From Mycolicibacterium moriokaense (lineage in GTDB: Bacteria; Actinomycetota; Actinomycetes; Mycobacteriales; Mycobacteriaceae), in the NCBI RefSeq assembly GCF_010726085.1, contig NZ_AP022560.1:2170001-2234000 (forward strand): a stretch of DNA of 64,000 bases, written 5' to 3'. Below the pieces are notes generated by a model that ran no database searches, had not been told where the DNA came from, and was given only the letters and a program-made list of their open reading frames with translations. Positions within the stretch are counted from its first letter, which is position 1. The number at the start of each line of letters is the position of its first letter. Of the stretch, positions 33,262-42,783 are shown one piece after another. The translations under genes were made by a program, and so were the position numbers.

Positions 33262-35445
33262 ATGACTGGTAAGTGCCGGACCGTAGGACGTTCTTCTTCA
33301 AAGATCACGATTGTGGGTGCCGCCGCTGTAACGGCGTCGGCCCTGACGGTCGCAATGGCTGCCCCCACGCCCCCGGTCACCGCGGATGTGGCGCTCACCG
33401 CGGCCACCGGCCCGTACACGCAGTTCGTTACCAACTCGTCGAGGGCGATGGACAGCGGCCTGATACTCGCGGGCACCTACGGAGGTATGGCTGCGGCGTT
33501 TTGGAATCCGATCGCAGGTATGTCAGGCGGTTGGCTGCCGACATTCACAGCCCACACCACCCGCAACGATCTGACCACTTACGACGGCCTTGTCAATGCA
33601 TCGGCCGCCGCGGCCGAAGGGAATGTTGTCCCCGGTATCACCAGGGAAGCGGTCGTCACCGTCGCTGCGACAACCGCCCACACACTTCTCCCCGTCCCGG
33701 GCGTAACCGACCAGCTGGAAACGACCGCCGGGACGGTCCTGGTACCGCTCTCGACCGTCTCCGACGCGATCGAAAAACTCCACGCCCTGAACTCGACCCC
33801 GGTACTCGGCGGCCCCCTCGTCGGAATCCCGACGGTCGAAGGCGTACTTGATGCTCTCGGTCTGACCGCGACTCAGACGACCTTCGAGACGACCTTCAAC
33901 TGGCCGCTCTTCCGGGCCGACGGAAAGACGGCGATCGGCAACACGTTCATCCAGTTGCCGGCCCAGACCGCGTCCGTGCTGGTTCCCAGACTCCTGGATC
34001 GGCTCACGGTCGGCGGCCTGTCCCTCCCGGATACGCCTCCCGAGGTGCAGAAACTTGTCAAGGACACGTTGGCTCCCTTGGACAAGGTCGTAAACACCCC
34101 CTCGGTGACCGCCTGGATACCGGCCGGTTCCGGTTCCTACCACGCGCTGGGCTATTCGCTCGGCTTCCTGGCAGCCGCGCCGATCGTCGTGATAGGACCC
34201 GTCGGGGCCTTGGCTCTTCTTCCTGTCGCGGGGGTCCCCAGCGTTCCTCTCCCCGCTCTCCCGGGAGTCCCTCTCCGCGCCACCCCGCCCGTCCCCATCA
34301 ACCGCGCATCCGAGACGATGGTTGCGGTTCCTCTCGCCGCGTACGGCACAAACCTGCCGTTCGGCATCGCGTCGTTCGGTGCGCTCGCGATGCCGATCGT
34401 GGTTAGCCCTGCCGCTGCGCTCGTGGCCCCGCCGGTGCTCGTCACCTATTCGCGCATCAATTCCGGTGCGGCATTCTCGCTCGGACCCAACGGCGTCTAC
34501 TACAACAGCGGGACCACGCTCGGACTGTTCCTCACGTCCGTCGGCGTCATTCCGGTGTTGTACTCGCTCGGCGCTGTCAGCGCCGGTCCCAACGGAGTGG
34601 GATATGTCGGACCGTCGGTATTCGGCCTCAGCGCCGTGCCGCCCGTACAGTTCCGCACCGCACAGCCGTTCCAATCTGTGGCACGCGTTGTTCCTACGCG
34701 ATTGGCCGTTCCGCGAGTGGCCGTTCCTGTGCCAGTGTCGCCCGCGCAGGTGACGAGTGTCCTTGCGTCCCTTGGACTGCCGCTGCCAGCCCTCGGGCTG
34801 CCGCCCGTGGCGTTGCCGGCCGTCGACACCGCGGCAGTCACGTCCATCGTGGACACCGGTGCCCTCACGTCTACCGTGAACCCGGTGCTCGCCACCGCGA
34901 CGGCGAATCTGCCTCAAATCACCAAAGCGCTTGACGGCGCGTTCGGCCCAGCTGCCGCCGAGATCGCTCGCAATGTGGTCGCGCTGAACGCGGAGCTGGC
35001 GAAAGTGGCCAAGACGATTCCGCCTCCAGAGATACCGAACGGGTCCGACCTACCACTCCCGACGCCGTCGGTCCCCGAGGTTGTCGACAACGTTTTGCCG
35101 GTGTCGGCGCCGGCCGTTCCGAGTGCGCCGCTGCCCGCCGTGACAGGCCTCGTCGACGACCTCGATGTGCCGAACGTCTCGCAACCACGGAACCGTCCTC
35201 GGCTGAATGTCGTTACCGGCACCGGCAACCCAGTGCAGTCCGTGGTGGACAGCACCCGCACCGCGACCGGCAGTTCAGGGTCGACTGCGCCGGGCGGGCT
35301 GCGCTCGACGGTCCAGAACGCTCCGAAGAAGGTCACGGACACGGTTAGTGGGACGGTCAAGTCAGTCACCGACAAGGTCAGCGGCGCCGTCAGCGGTGCG
35401 GTCGGCAGCCTGAGCAAGATCGGCAAGGGCGGTCTCGGGGGCTGA
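33262..35445 (+). CDS. Large exported Pro/Val/Ala-rich protein of unknown function
   Basis: This 727-residue protein starts at ATG 33262. A signal peptide (ITIVGAAAVTASALTVAMAA) is likely, after a basic N-terminus. Residues 45-330 look globular, residues 330-480 are hydrophobic and Gly-rich (IVVIGPVGALALLPVAG, SLGPNGVYYNSGTTLGLFLT). The last 220 residues are Pro/Ser/Thr-rich and end in a repeated TVSGTVKSVTDKVSGAVSGA segment. The general look recalls the PE-PPE-domain or large surface proteins of fast-growing mycobacteria, but I recognise neither a PE nor a PPE motif. A GYSLG pentapeptide is present without other hydrolase landmarks. It is probably on the cell surface. Confidence 0.75.
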   Translation: MTGKCRTVGRSSSKITIVGAAAVTASALTVAMAAPTPPVTADVALTAATGPYTQFVTNSSRAMDSGLILAGTYGGMAAAFWNPIAGMSGGWLPTFTAHTTRNDLTTYDGLVNASAAAAEGNVVPGITREAVVTVAATTAHTLLPVPGVTDQLETTAGTVLVPLSTVSDAIEKLHALNSTPVLGGPLVGIPTVEGVLDALGLTATQTTFETTFNWPLFRADGKTAIGNTFIQLPAQTASVLVPRLLDRLTVGGLSLPDTPPEVQKLVKDTLAPLDKVVNTPSVTAWIPAGSGSYHALGYSLGFLAAAPIVVIGPVGALALLPVAGVPSVPLPALPGVPLRATPPVPINRASETMVAVPLAAYGTNLPFGIASFGALAMPIVVSPAAALVAPPVLVTYSRINSGAAFSLGPNGVYYNSGTTLGLFLTSVGVIPVLYSLGAVSAGPNGVGYVGPSVFGLSAVPPVQFRTAQPFQSVARVVPTRLAVPRVAVPVPVSPAQVTSVLASLGLPLPALGLPPVALPAVDTAAVTSIVDTGALTSTVNPVLATATANLPQITKALDGAFGPAAAEIARNVVALNAELAKVAKTIPPPEIPNGSDLPLPTPSVPEVVDNVLPVSAPAVPSAPLPAVTGLVDDLDVPNVSQPRNRPRLNVVTGTGNPVQSVVDSTRTATGSSGSTAPGGLRSTVQNAPKKVTDTVSGTVKSVTDKVSGAVSGAVGSLSKIGKGGLGG

Positions 35446-35463
35446 GCTCAGGACCTAGTCTGG

Positions 35464-35835
35464 TCAGCCTCCGATTCCGTTGTCGAGTCCGAGGTGTGTT
35501 CCGAAATACCAAGGGACTCCGGCCTGTCCCGCGGCGATGACGAGCACCAATGCAATGAATGTGGCAAGCCAGGCGATTGTGCGCACTCGGGTACTGATCG
35601 GCGAGAATGCGAGCGCCAGGAACAGTAGGCCGAGACCGGCCTCCGCCCATGCGATCACCGTCAGAGGTGAGTCTGCTGCTTTTTGATAGTCGGTGACGTA
35701 GCCATCGGGAAAACCGAACATGGATACGGCCATATACGTCCAGACGGACAGGCTGAAAGCGGCAATCGCACCGATCACGCAGGCGGCGACGACGAAGGCT
35801 TTCAGGCGTCCATCGCCGGCAGTTTCGGCGCGCAC
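35464..35835 (-). CDS. Small integral membrane protein, four helices
   Basis: This 123-residue protein of unknown function starts at GTG 35835 with a -10 element just upstream. Helices are at about 12-35 (AFVVAACVIGAIAAFSLSVW), 55-75 (LTVIAWAEAGLGLLFLALA) and 82-105 (TIAWLATFIALVLVIAAG), with a shorter first or final hydrophobic piece. The end is GTHLGLDNGIGG. No domain is recognised. The stop is close to that of the convergent large exported protein. Confidence 0.6.
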   Translation of the reverse strand: MRAETAGDGRLKAFVVAACVIGAIAAFSLSVWTYMAVSMFGFPDGYVTDYQKAADSPLTVIAWAEAGLGLLFLALAFSPISTRVRTIAWLATFIALVLVIAAGQAGVPWYFGTHLGLDNGIGG

Positions 35836-35841
35836 CAGATC

Positions 35842-35847
35842 ATTATC
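35842..35847 (-). promoter_or_regulatory. -10 element of the small membrane protein gene, leaderless start
   Basis: On the minus strand GATAAT is followed by 6 bases and then GTG at 35835, consistent with a leaderless mRNA. It supports this start over the open frame upstream. Confidence 0.5.
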
Positions 35848-36068
35848 CGGCGATCGCGGGTGAATCGAGCAGATTACAAAGTTCTGACCGCACAGCACCG
35901 CTCGCCGAGGTCGCGTCGGCATGCGGCGGAGATTGTTTCGAGTGCACGCTTGTTGCACGCATCGCCCGAGAAGGGTCGGGAATAAGCGTGCAGTCGGCAC
36001 CCATCTTATTGCGACGGCGCCGACTGGATCGCGATGTGTCGGTGAAGTCTCGGGTTTTGCGATCGATT

Positions 36069-36668
36069 TCAGCCGGGTATCGCGGCGCTGTCAGCGACGA
36101 CCACCGCGAATAGATCCGACAGCGCGGCCAGGCTTGCTGACTGCAAGACGTTCGCAGGCACCGTCTGACCTCCGACACCGGGCAATGCGCGCGTCGCGGT
36201 CGCGCTGGCGACAACCGTAGGCGAGTAGCCGAGGTTGAAAGCCCCACGCGCCGTGGAATTCACGCACATGTGCGTCATGAATCCGGCGAGCACGAGGTTG
36301 GACGCGTTGGCGGCCTTGAGGATTTCGTCAAGGTCGGTCTCCACGAACGCGTTCGGATAGTTCTTGATGACCACCCGCTCGCCGTCGCGTGGTGCCACTT
36401 GTGCCACGATCGCGCCGCTCTCGCCTTCCACGTCATAGAGCGAGCCGGGGCCATCGTCGTGTTGGATGTGAATGACGGGCGTTCCCGCCCTCCGGGCACG
36501 ATCCAGCAGCACCGCCGCTTCGTCGAGTGCCGCCTGGACGCCCTCGAGTTCCATGACCCCCTGCGTGTAGGTGTTCTGGCAGTCGATCAGGACAAGCGTC
36601 GAATCGTCCAGGCTGACCGGGGCCAGCGGAAGGCCCGACATCGCGCGCAGAGTTTGGGGAGCAGTCAC
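36069..36668 (-). CDS. Isochorismatase-family cysteine hydrolase
   Basis: This 199-residue protein starts at GTG 36668; Met at residue 11 is an alternative. The catalytic triad of the family is complete: Asp in LVLIDCQNTYTQG, Lys in VVIKNYPNAF and Cys in GFMTHMCVNSTARGA. Members are nicotinamidases, isochorismatases and other amide or vinyl-ether hydrolases, so the substrate is uncertain. A TAGGCT -10-like hexamer 7 bases before the GTG suggests a leaderless mRNA. Confidence 0.85.
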   Translation of the reverse strand: MTAPQTLRAMSGLPLAPVSLDDSTLVLIDCQNTYTQGVMELEGVQAALDEAAVLLDRARRAGTPVIHIQHDDGPGSLYDVEGESGAIVAQVAPRDGERVVIKNYPNAFVETDLDEILKAANASNLVLAGFMTHMCVNSTARGAFNLGYSPTVVASATATRALPGVGGQTVPANVLQSASLAALSDLFAVVVADSAAIPG

Positions 36669-36937
36669 GGTTCGCAGCCTACTGTCAGGCAGTCGTGTTC
36701 GGTTCAAAGCGCTTGTCTTACTCGCAGGTGGTGCGGGGTGGTCCGGCATCGCCGAATCACCGTTGACAAATGGCGATTCAGAGATTTCTCCGACAGCCGG
36801 GACTACGGCGCCGAAAAGGATTGCGTCCGGCACAGCCGCGATGAACAACCGGTCGCTCGATTTTCTGCGCCGTCGAGAAATGGCGCGACGGGCACGGCGA
36901 GCGGCTAAGCTTCCGCCCACCGCACCACTTTGCAGGC

Positions 36938-37561
36938 ATGACCTGGAGGTATAACGCCGTGGGGCTCTTCATCGGCATCATTGTCATCGTCGTAATAGTC
37001 GTGCTGCTCGTGGTTTTCGTGATCGTTGGTTACAACGGTCTGGTCCGCGCGCGCAACGCGTACAAGAACGCCTTCGCGCAGATCGACGTCCAGTTGCGGC
37101 GCCGTTTCGAGCTGATCCCCAACCTGGTCGAAACCGCCAAGACGTATATGGCGCACGAACGCCAGACTCTCGAGGCGGTTGTGGCGGCACGCGGCGCCGC
37201 GATGAACGGCCTCGCGGCCGCGCAAGCCAATCCGGGCGACCCGGCCGCGATGCAGCAGTTGGCCGCTGGGCAGCAGGCGTTGGAAGGAGCGCTGAGCAGG
37301 CTCAATGTGGTCGTCGAGCAGTATCCCGACTTGAAGGCGAGCCAGACCATGATGCAGCTCTCCGAAGAGCTGACCTCCACGGAGAACAGGGTCGCGTTCG
37401 CCCGGCAGGCGTACAACGACTCGGTGATGAACTACAACAACAAGCGGGAGACCTTCCCGGGCACGTTGTATGCGGGCATTTTCAACTTCGCACCCGCGGC
37501 GCTTTTGGAGATCCCGCCGGAGCGCCCGGAGATGCGGGACGCCCCGAAGGTTCAGTTCTGA
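36938..37561 (+). CDS. LemA-family membrane-anchored protein
   Basis: This 207-residue protein has an N-terminal membrane helix (about 9-31, very Val/Ile-rich). The LemA motif YNGLVRARNAYKNAFAQIDVQLRRRFELIPNLVETAKTY leads into a long four-helix bundle ending in YNNKRETFPG. The topology puts most of the protein on one face of the membrane. It lies 13 bases before an M48 metallopeptidase gene, a recurring bacterial pair. A TAAGCT hexamer at 36906-36911 may be the -10. Biochemical role unknown. Confidence 0.9.
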   Translation: MTWRYNAVGLFIGIIVIVVIVVLLVVFVIVGYNGLVRARNAYKNAFAQIDVQLRRRFELIPNLVETAKTYMAHERQTLEAVVAARGAAMNGLAAAQANPGDPAAMQQLAAGQQALEGALSRLNVVVEQYPDLKASQTMMQLSEELTSTENRVAFARQAYNDSVMNYNNKRETFPGTLYAGIFNFAPAALLEIPPERPEMRDAPKVQF

Positions 37562-37574
37562 CCGACCAACGGTC

Positions 37575-39530
37575 ATGAACTTCTTCGACCGCCAGCGGGC
37601 GGCCAGGGGCACCACGCTCAAACTGGTGTTCCTCTTCGCCGCTGCCGTGGTGGCGTTGGTCGCCGCCATCGACGGCGCCGCTGTGGTCGCGATGCTCTAC
37701 CTCGCTTCGGACCACAATGAGGTCGACGCTTCAGCCATTGTCGCTGTCGTCCTTGTAGTCACCGCGGTCACGCTGTTGGTCATCGCCGGCGGCATGCTCT
37801 TCAAGACGCTGTCGCTGCGGCAGGGAGGAGCAGCGGTCGCCGCCGCGGTCGGTGCCGTACCCGTCGACCCGACCACATCCGATCCGCAGCTCCGCAGGCT
37901 CGTCAACATCGTCGAGGAGATGGCGCTGGCCTCAGGCGTGCCGGCACCGCGATTGTTCGTCATGCCGCGCGAGCAGGGCATCAACGCGTTCGCAGCGGGA
38001 TTCACTCCTGCTGACGCGGCGATTGCGGTGACCGCAGGAGCGCTCGCCCAGCTCAACCGCGACGAGTTGCAGGGGGTGATCGGACACGAGTTCAGCCACA
38101 TCCTCAACGGCGACATGCGGCTGAACATCCGACTCATCGGTCTGCTCGCCGGAATTCTGTTGATCGGCATGATCGGACTGCGGGCGCTGCAGTTCGGCGG
38201 TCGCGGCAGCGACAGCAAGGGAGCGCTACCCGTTTTGGCGTTTGCGTTCGCGCTGATGGTCCTCGGGTTCATCGGTGTGTTCTTCGCGAACGTGATCAAG
38301 GCTGCGGTGTCGCGACAGCGCGAGTGGCTGGCCGACGCGTCTGCGGTGCAGTTCACCCGGCAGACCGACGGGCTCGAGGGCGCGCTGAAGAAGATCGGTG
38401 GCGTTCCGACCGGTTCGCGGCTCAGCGACTCCCGCAGCGCGGCTGAGGTCAGTCACATGCTGTTCGGAGAGGGGGCACGGCGGTCGTTCGCCTCGCTGTT
38501 CGCGACGCATCCACCGTTGGTGGACCGCGTGAAGGCGCTCAACCCCAGCTTCGACCCACGTGAGATCGCGGAGCTGCAACAGCGCTATGCGCAGCAGCCG
38601 CCCGACGGGCTGGCCGAGGACTTCGCCGCCGGATTTGCGCCCGCCGGAACGGCGGCCGGCCGCGCACTCCCCACCCAGGAGCCGTCGGTCGCCACGTCCG
38701 GCAGACAGGTGACCAGCCCCGAACAGGTCGTCGCCCGCGCGGGCACATTCACCCCCGCCGACCTGAGCTACGGCGCCGCCCTGCACGCGCGATTGCCTGA
38801 CGACGTTCGACTACTGGCAACCCAGCCGACCACCGCCCCGATTGCTGTGATCGCGCTGCTTCTCGCGCCTGCCGCTGAGCCGCTCCGGGTGCGCCAGCTC
38901 GAGTCGGTCGCTCAGCGCCTCGGCCCGGCCGCGTCGCGAGAGGCGGCCGCACTCGCCGACCGGACGGCGAAGCTGCCGCACGAGCTTCGACTGCCCTTCG
39001 TCGGCATCGCACTCCCGCAATTGGCCGCGCATCCGCGCGACTATCAGGACCGGCTGGTCGCGGTACTGGACGATCTCGCCGTCGCCGACGGCTCGGTGAC
39101 CATTTTCGAGTACTGCGTCACCCGCCTGGTGTGGAACTACCTGCAGGACGCCGCCGACCCCTCTCGTCGCAGCAAGGTCGGCCACGGCTCGCTGAGGGAC
39201 GCGCGCCCGGTGGTGACGACCCTCTTGGCGACGCTCGCGGCGGCGAGCGGCGGCGACCAGGACTCGGCAACGCGAGCACTTCATGGTGCGCTGCGACGCC
39301 TGTACGGCGATGCGGCGACGGCTCACAATCCGCGTCGCCTCAGCTGGCAAAAGACGCTTGACGACGGCTGGGCCGCATTGGACGCATTGGAACCGAAGGC
39401 CAAGCAGGCACTCGTGGAGGCGATGGTGATGTCAGTCCTCGACGACGGCGCCGTGACGGCGGCGGAGGCCGAACTGCTACGAGCAGCTTGCGGATTGATG
39501 CACGTTCCGCTGCCTGCATTGCTGGGGTGA
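37575..39530 (+). CDS. M48-family membrane metallopeptidase with C-terminal extension
   Basis: This 651-residue protein starts at ATG 37575 (MNFFDRQRAARGTT). Two helices (about 15-38 and 48-72) precede a peptidase domain with zinc motif H171-E-F-S-H175 (GHEFSHILNGD), followed by two more helices and the third ligand in the REWLADASAVQFTR segment. It is HtpX-like, but a long soluble region of about 300 residues (about 350-651) follows the protease domain. Its last part (LVEAMVMSVLDDGAVTAAEAELLRAAC) recalls TerB/DnaJ-associated helical domains. It may degrade misfolded membrane proteins with its LemA partner, which is inference. Confidence 0.87.
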   Translation: MNFFDRQRAARGTTLKLVFLFAAAVVALVAAIDGAAVVAMLYLASDHNEVDASAIVAVVLVVTAVTLLVIAGGMLFKTLSLRQGGAAVAAAVGAVPVDPTTSDPQLRRLVNIVEEMALASGVPAPRLFVMPREQGINAFAAGFTPADAAIAVTAGALAQLNRDELQGVIGHEFSHILNGDMRLNIRLIGLLAGILLIGMIGLRALQFGGRGSDSKGALPVLAFAFALMVLGFIGVFFANVIKAAVSRQREWLADASAVQFTRQTDGLEGALKKIGGVPTGSRLSDSRSAAEVSHMLFGEGARRSFASLFATHPPLVDRVKALNPSFDPREIAELQQRYAQQPPDGLAEDFAAGFAPAGTAAGRALPTQEPSVATSGRQVTSPEQVVARAGTFTPADLSYGAALHARLPDDVRLLATQPTTAPIAVIALLLAPAAEPLRVRQLESVAQRLGPAASREAAALADRTAKLPHELRLPFVGIALPQLAAHPRDYQDRLVAVLDDLAVADGSVTIFEYCVTRLVWNYLQDAADPSRRSKVGHGSLRDARPVVTTLLATLAAASGGDQDSATRALHGALRRLYGDAATAHNPRRLSWQKTLDDGWAALDALEPKAKQALVEAMVMSVLDDGAVTAAEAELLRAACGLMHVPLPALLG

Positions 39531-39533
39531 AAA

Positions 39534-39609
39534 TGGTGCCCCCGGCAGGATTCGAACCTGCGGCCTTCTGCTCCGGAGGCAGACGCTCTATCCCCTGAGC
39601 TACGGGGGC
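39534..39609 (-). tRNA. tRNA-Arg (anticodon CCG)
   Basis: The minus strand folds as a cloverleaf of 76 bases. The acceptor stem is GCCCCCG/CGGGGGC, with encoded A73? and CCA at the 3' end. The D-arm contains AGCTCAGGGGATAGAGC, and the anticodon stem TCTGC/GCAGA carries loop CTCCGGA, giving anticodon CCG for Arg codon CGG. The T-arm contains GGTTCGAATCC. It ends 3 bases after the M48 gene stop on the opposite strand and is divergent from argS. Confidence 0.95.
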
Positions 39610-39699
39610 GCATACGGGTGACGCTGCGCCGATGGGCGTGGACAGCCTAACTCATCGACGTGAATGGAAACGGATTCGGGGCCTGACCATGTCAGACCA

Positions 39700-39705
39700 T
39701 AGGAT
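39700..39705 (+). promoter_or_regulatory. -10 element for argS
   Basis: TAGGAT is followed by 8 bases and then GTG 39714, so the argS-lysA-hom-thrCB mRNA probably starts at or next to the initiation codon. Confidence 0.45.
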
Positions 39706-39713
39706 GGACCCTC

Positions 39714-41366
39714 GTGACCCCCGCCGACCTGGCAGAGCTGCTCAAGACCACCGCTACCGCGGTGCTGTCCGAGCATGGCCTCGACACCTCAGCCCTTCCC
39801 GCCACGGTCACCGTTGAGCGTCCGCGTAACCCCGACCACGGGGACTACGCCACCAACCTGGCCCTTCAACTGGGCAAGAAGGTCGGAGCGAACCCGCGTG
39901 AACTGGCCGGTTGGCTAGCCGACGCGCTCGCGCAGGTCGACGGTATCGCCGAGGCCGACGTCGCAGGCCCGGGGTTCGTCAACCTGCGCATCGATGCCTC
40001 CGCCCAGGCGGTGATCGTCAACAATGTCCTCGACGCTGGCGAGAACTACGGGCACTCGGACGTGCTCAAGGGTCAGAACATCAACCTCGAATTCGTCTCC
40101 GCCAACCCGACCGGGCCCATCCACATCGGCGGTACCCGCTGGGCGGCCGTCGGCGACGCACTCGGTCGGCTGCTCTCGACGCAGGGCGCCAACGTGGTGC
40201 GCGAGTACTACTTCAACGACCACGGCGCCCAGATCGACCGGTTCTCGAACTCGCTGATCGCGGCGGCGAAGGGCGAGCCGACGCCCGACGACGGCTACGC
40301 CGGGGACTACATCAAAGACATTGCCGCCCAGGTGCTCGCCAAAGAGCCGGACGTACTGAGCCTGCCCGACGACGAGATGCGGGAGACGTTCCGCTCCATC
40401 GGCGTCGACCTGATGTTCGCGCATATCAAGTCATCGCTGCACGAGTTCGGCACCGACTTCGACGTCTACACCCACGAAGACTCGATGCACACCTCGGGCA
40501 GGGTCGAGCAGGCGATCGCCAGGCTGCGCGACGCCGGCAAGGTCTACGAAAAGGATGGCGCAGTCTGGTTGCGCACCACCGACTTCGGCGACGACAAAGA
40601 CCGTGTCGTGATCAAGAGCGACGGCGCGCCCGCATACGTCGCCGCCGATATCGCGTACTACCTCGACAAGCGCGAGCGTGGCTTCGATCTGTGCATCTAC
40701 ATGCTCGGCGCCGACCATCACGGCTACATCGCCCGCCTCAAGGCGATCGCCTCGTCCCTCGGTGAGGACCCCGCCACCGTCGAGGTGCTGATCGGTCAGA
40801 TGGTGAACCTGGTGCGCGACGGCCAGCCCGTGCGGATGAGCAAGCGTGCCGGCACAGTGATCACGCTCGATGACCTCGTCGAGGCCATCGGTGTCGACGC
40901 CGCACGGTACTCGTTGATCCGGTCCTCGGTGGACACCCCGATCGACATCGACCTGGCCTTGTGGTCGTCTGCCTCGAACGAAAACCCGGTCTATTACGTG
41001 CAATACGCGCACGCACGGCTGTCCGCGCTCGCCCGCAACGCCGCTGAGTTGGGCATCACCGCCAGCACCGATCACCTCGACCTGCTGACGCACGAGAAGG
41101 AGGGCGCGCTGATCCGCAACATCGGCGAGTTCCCCCGCGTGCTGAAAACCGCTGCGGCGCTTCGCGAACCACACCGCGTTTCGCGCTACCTCGAGGATCT
41201 CGCGGGCGACTACCATCGCTTCTACGACTCCTGCCGCGTGCTGCCGCAGGGCGACGAAGAGCCGAACAAACTGCACTCCGCACGCCTGGCACTGTGCGAA
41301 GCGACGCGCCAGGCGATCGCCAACGGCCTGGGCATCCTCGGCGTCACCGCTCCGGAGCGGATGTGA
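39714..41366 (+). CDS. argS: Arginyl-tRNA synthetase
   Basis: This 550-residue class I synthetase charges tRNA-Arg in the cytoplasm. The N-terminal Arg-tRNA additional domain (about 1-100) precedes the HIGH-type motif in [15 protein letters not shown] near residue 135. The KMSKS counterpart is [13 protein letters not shown] near residue 374. The anticodon-binding DALR domain ends the protein with the helix [19 protein letters not shown] 39714 has a -10 just upstream. Its TGA overlaps the lysA GTG (GTGA). A tRNA-Arg gene lies 104 bases away in the opposite direction. Confidence 0.97.
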   Translation: MTPADLAELLKTTATAVLSEHGLDTSALPATVTVERPRNPDHGDYATNLALQLGKKVGANPRELAGWLADALAQVDGIAEADVAGPGFVNLRIDASAQAVIVNNVLDAGENYGHSDVLKGQNINLEFVSANPTGPIHIGGTRWAAVGDALGRLLSTQGANVVREYYFNDHGAQIDRFSNSLIAAAKGEPTPDDGYAGDYIKDIAAQVLAKEPDVLSLPDDEMRETFRSIGVDLMFAHIKSSLHEFGTDFDVYTHEDSMHTSGRVEQAIARLRDAGKVYEKDGAVWLRTTDFGDDKDRVVIKSDGAPAYVAADIAYYLDKRERGFDLCIYMLGADHHGYIARLKAIASSLGEDPATVEVLIGQMVNLVRDGQPVRMSKRAGTVITLDDLVEAIGVDAARYSLIRSSVDTPIDIDLALWSSASNENPVYYVQYAHARLSALARNAAELGITASTDHLDLLTHEKEGALIRNIGEFPRVLKTAAALREPHRVSRYLEDLAGDYHRFYDSCRVLPQGDEEPNKLHSARLALCEATRQAIANGLGILGVTAPERM

Positions 41367-42781
41367 TCGCGCACCCCGCCGGGCCCCGGCACGCCGAAGA
41401 GATCCACCACGGTGGTGCGCCACCCCGTCCGCTGTCTGCAGACGAGGTATTGCGGCTCGCGCCAAATGTATGGCCCCGCAGCACCGTTCGCGGTGATGAT
41501 GGTGTGGTGTCGATCGGGGGAGTGGCGATCACCGACATCGCCGCCGAGTTCGGCACGCCGGTCTTCGTGATCGACGAAGACGACTTCCGCTCGCGCTGCC
41601 GCGAGATCGCCGCGGCTTTCGGCGGCGGTGAGTACGTGCGGTACGCGGCGAAGGCGTTCATGTGCACCGAGGTGGCTCGCTGGGTCGCCGACGAGGGTCT
41701 GTCGCTGGATGTGGCGACCGGCGGCGAGATGGCGGTCGCACTGCACGCGGGCTTCCCGGCGGAACGGATCGCGTTGCACGGCAACAATAAATCCGTTGAG
41801 GAACTGACCGTCGCCGTCAAGGCGGGCATCGAGCACGTGGTGCTGGACTCGATGACGGAGATCGAACGCCTCGACGAGATCGCCGGTGCGGCAGGCGTCG
41901 TCCAGGATGTTCTCGTTCGCGTCACCGTCGGGGTCGAGGCGCACACGCACGAATTCATCTCGACCGCACACGAAGACCAGAAGTTCGGCCTCTCGCTCGC
42001 CAGCGGAGCCGCGATGGCCGCGGTGCGCCGCGTGTTCGCCACCGATCATCTGCGCCTGGTCGGCCTGCACAGCCACATCGGATCGCAGATCTTCGACGTC
42101 GCAGGCTTCGAGATCGCCGCGCACCGGGTGATCGGCCTGCTGCGCGACGTCGTCGCCGAATTCGGCGTGGAGAAGACGTCGCAGATGTCCATCGTCGACC
42201 TCGGCGGCGGACTCGGCATCTCCTATCTGCCACAGGATGATCCGCCGCCGGTGCAGGATCTCGCCGCCAAGCTCAGCGCGATCGTCCGCGACGAGTCGGC
42301 GGCGGTCGGACTGCCCGCACCGAAGCTCGTGGTCGAGCCGGGCCGTGCGATCGCCGGGCCCGGCACCATCACGCTGTATGAGGTCGGTACCGTCAAAGAC
42401 GTTGCGGTGAGCCCGACCGCGCATCGGCGCTACGTCAGCGTCGATGGCGGGATGAGCGACAACATCCGCACATCGCTGTACGGCGCGGAGTACGACGTCC
42501 GCCTCGTCTCGCGGGCCAGCGAGGGTTCCTCGACGCTGGGACGTATCGTCGGAAAGCACTGCGAAAGCGGCGATATCGTGGTGCGTGACACCTGGGTCCC
42601 CGACGACATCAAGCCCGGCGACCTGCTGGGGGTCGCAGCGACGGGCGCCTATTGCTATTCCATGTCGAGCCGTTACAACCTCGTCGGCCGTCCCGCCGTG
42701 GTGGCCGTGCGCGACGGGCAGGCCCGCCTGATCCTGCGCCGGGAGACGGTCGACGATCTACTCAGTCTGGAAGTGAGGTAG
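41363..42781 (+). CDS. lysA: Diaminopimelate decarboxylase
   Basis: This 472-residue PLP enzyme converts meso-diaminopimelate to lysine, the last step of the pathway. The fold-type III barrel carries the PLP Lys in [25 protein letters not shown], the GGGLGI phosphate-binding loop and the C-terminal active-site CESGD. The ATG/GTG choice is GTG 41363, set by the GTGA overlap with argS. hom starts 3 bases after its stop. Lysine and threonine genes thus share one transcript, as in M. tuberculosis Rv1293. Confidence 0.96.
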   Translation: MIAHPAGPRHAEEIHHGGAPPRPLSADEVLRLAPNVWPRSTVRGDDGVVSIGGVAITDIAAEFGTPVFVIDEDDFRSRCREIAAAFGGGEYVRYAAKAFMCTEVARWVADEGLSLDVATGGEMAVALHAGFPAERIALHGNNKSVEELTVAVKAGIEHVVLDSMTEIERLDEIAGAAGVVQDVLVRVTVGVEAHTHEFISTAHEDQKFGLSLASGAAMAAVRRVFATDHLRLVGLHSHIGSQIFDVAGFEIAAHRVIGLLRDVVAEFGVEKTSQMSIVDLGGGLGISYLPQDDPPPVQDLAAKLSAIVRDESAAVGLPAPKLVVEPGRAIAGPGTITLYEVGTVKDVAVSPTAHRRYVSVDGGMSDNIRTSLYGAEYDVRLVSRASEGSSTLGRIVGKHCESGDIVVRDTWVPDDIKPGDLLGVAATGAYCYSMSSRYNLVGRPAVVAVRDGQARLILRRETVDDLLSLEVR

Positions 42782-42783
42782 CC

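Noticed and set aside
34120..34180. GYSLG pentapeptide in the large exported protein, suggesting a serine hydrolase
   Set aside because: The G-x-S-x-G pattern alone is not enough. No oxyanion, Asp or His motif or hydrolase fold pattern is seen around it.
36571..36954. Plus-strand frame upstream of lemA
   Set aside because: It overlaps the isochorismatase gene antisense and the lemA start, has no domain, and the region instead holds promoter-like sequence.
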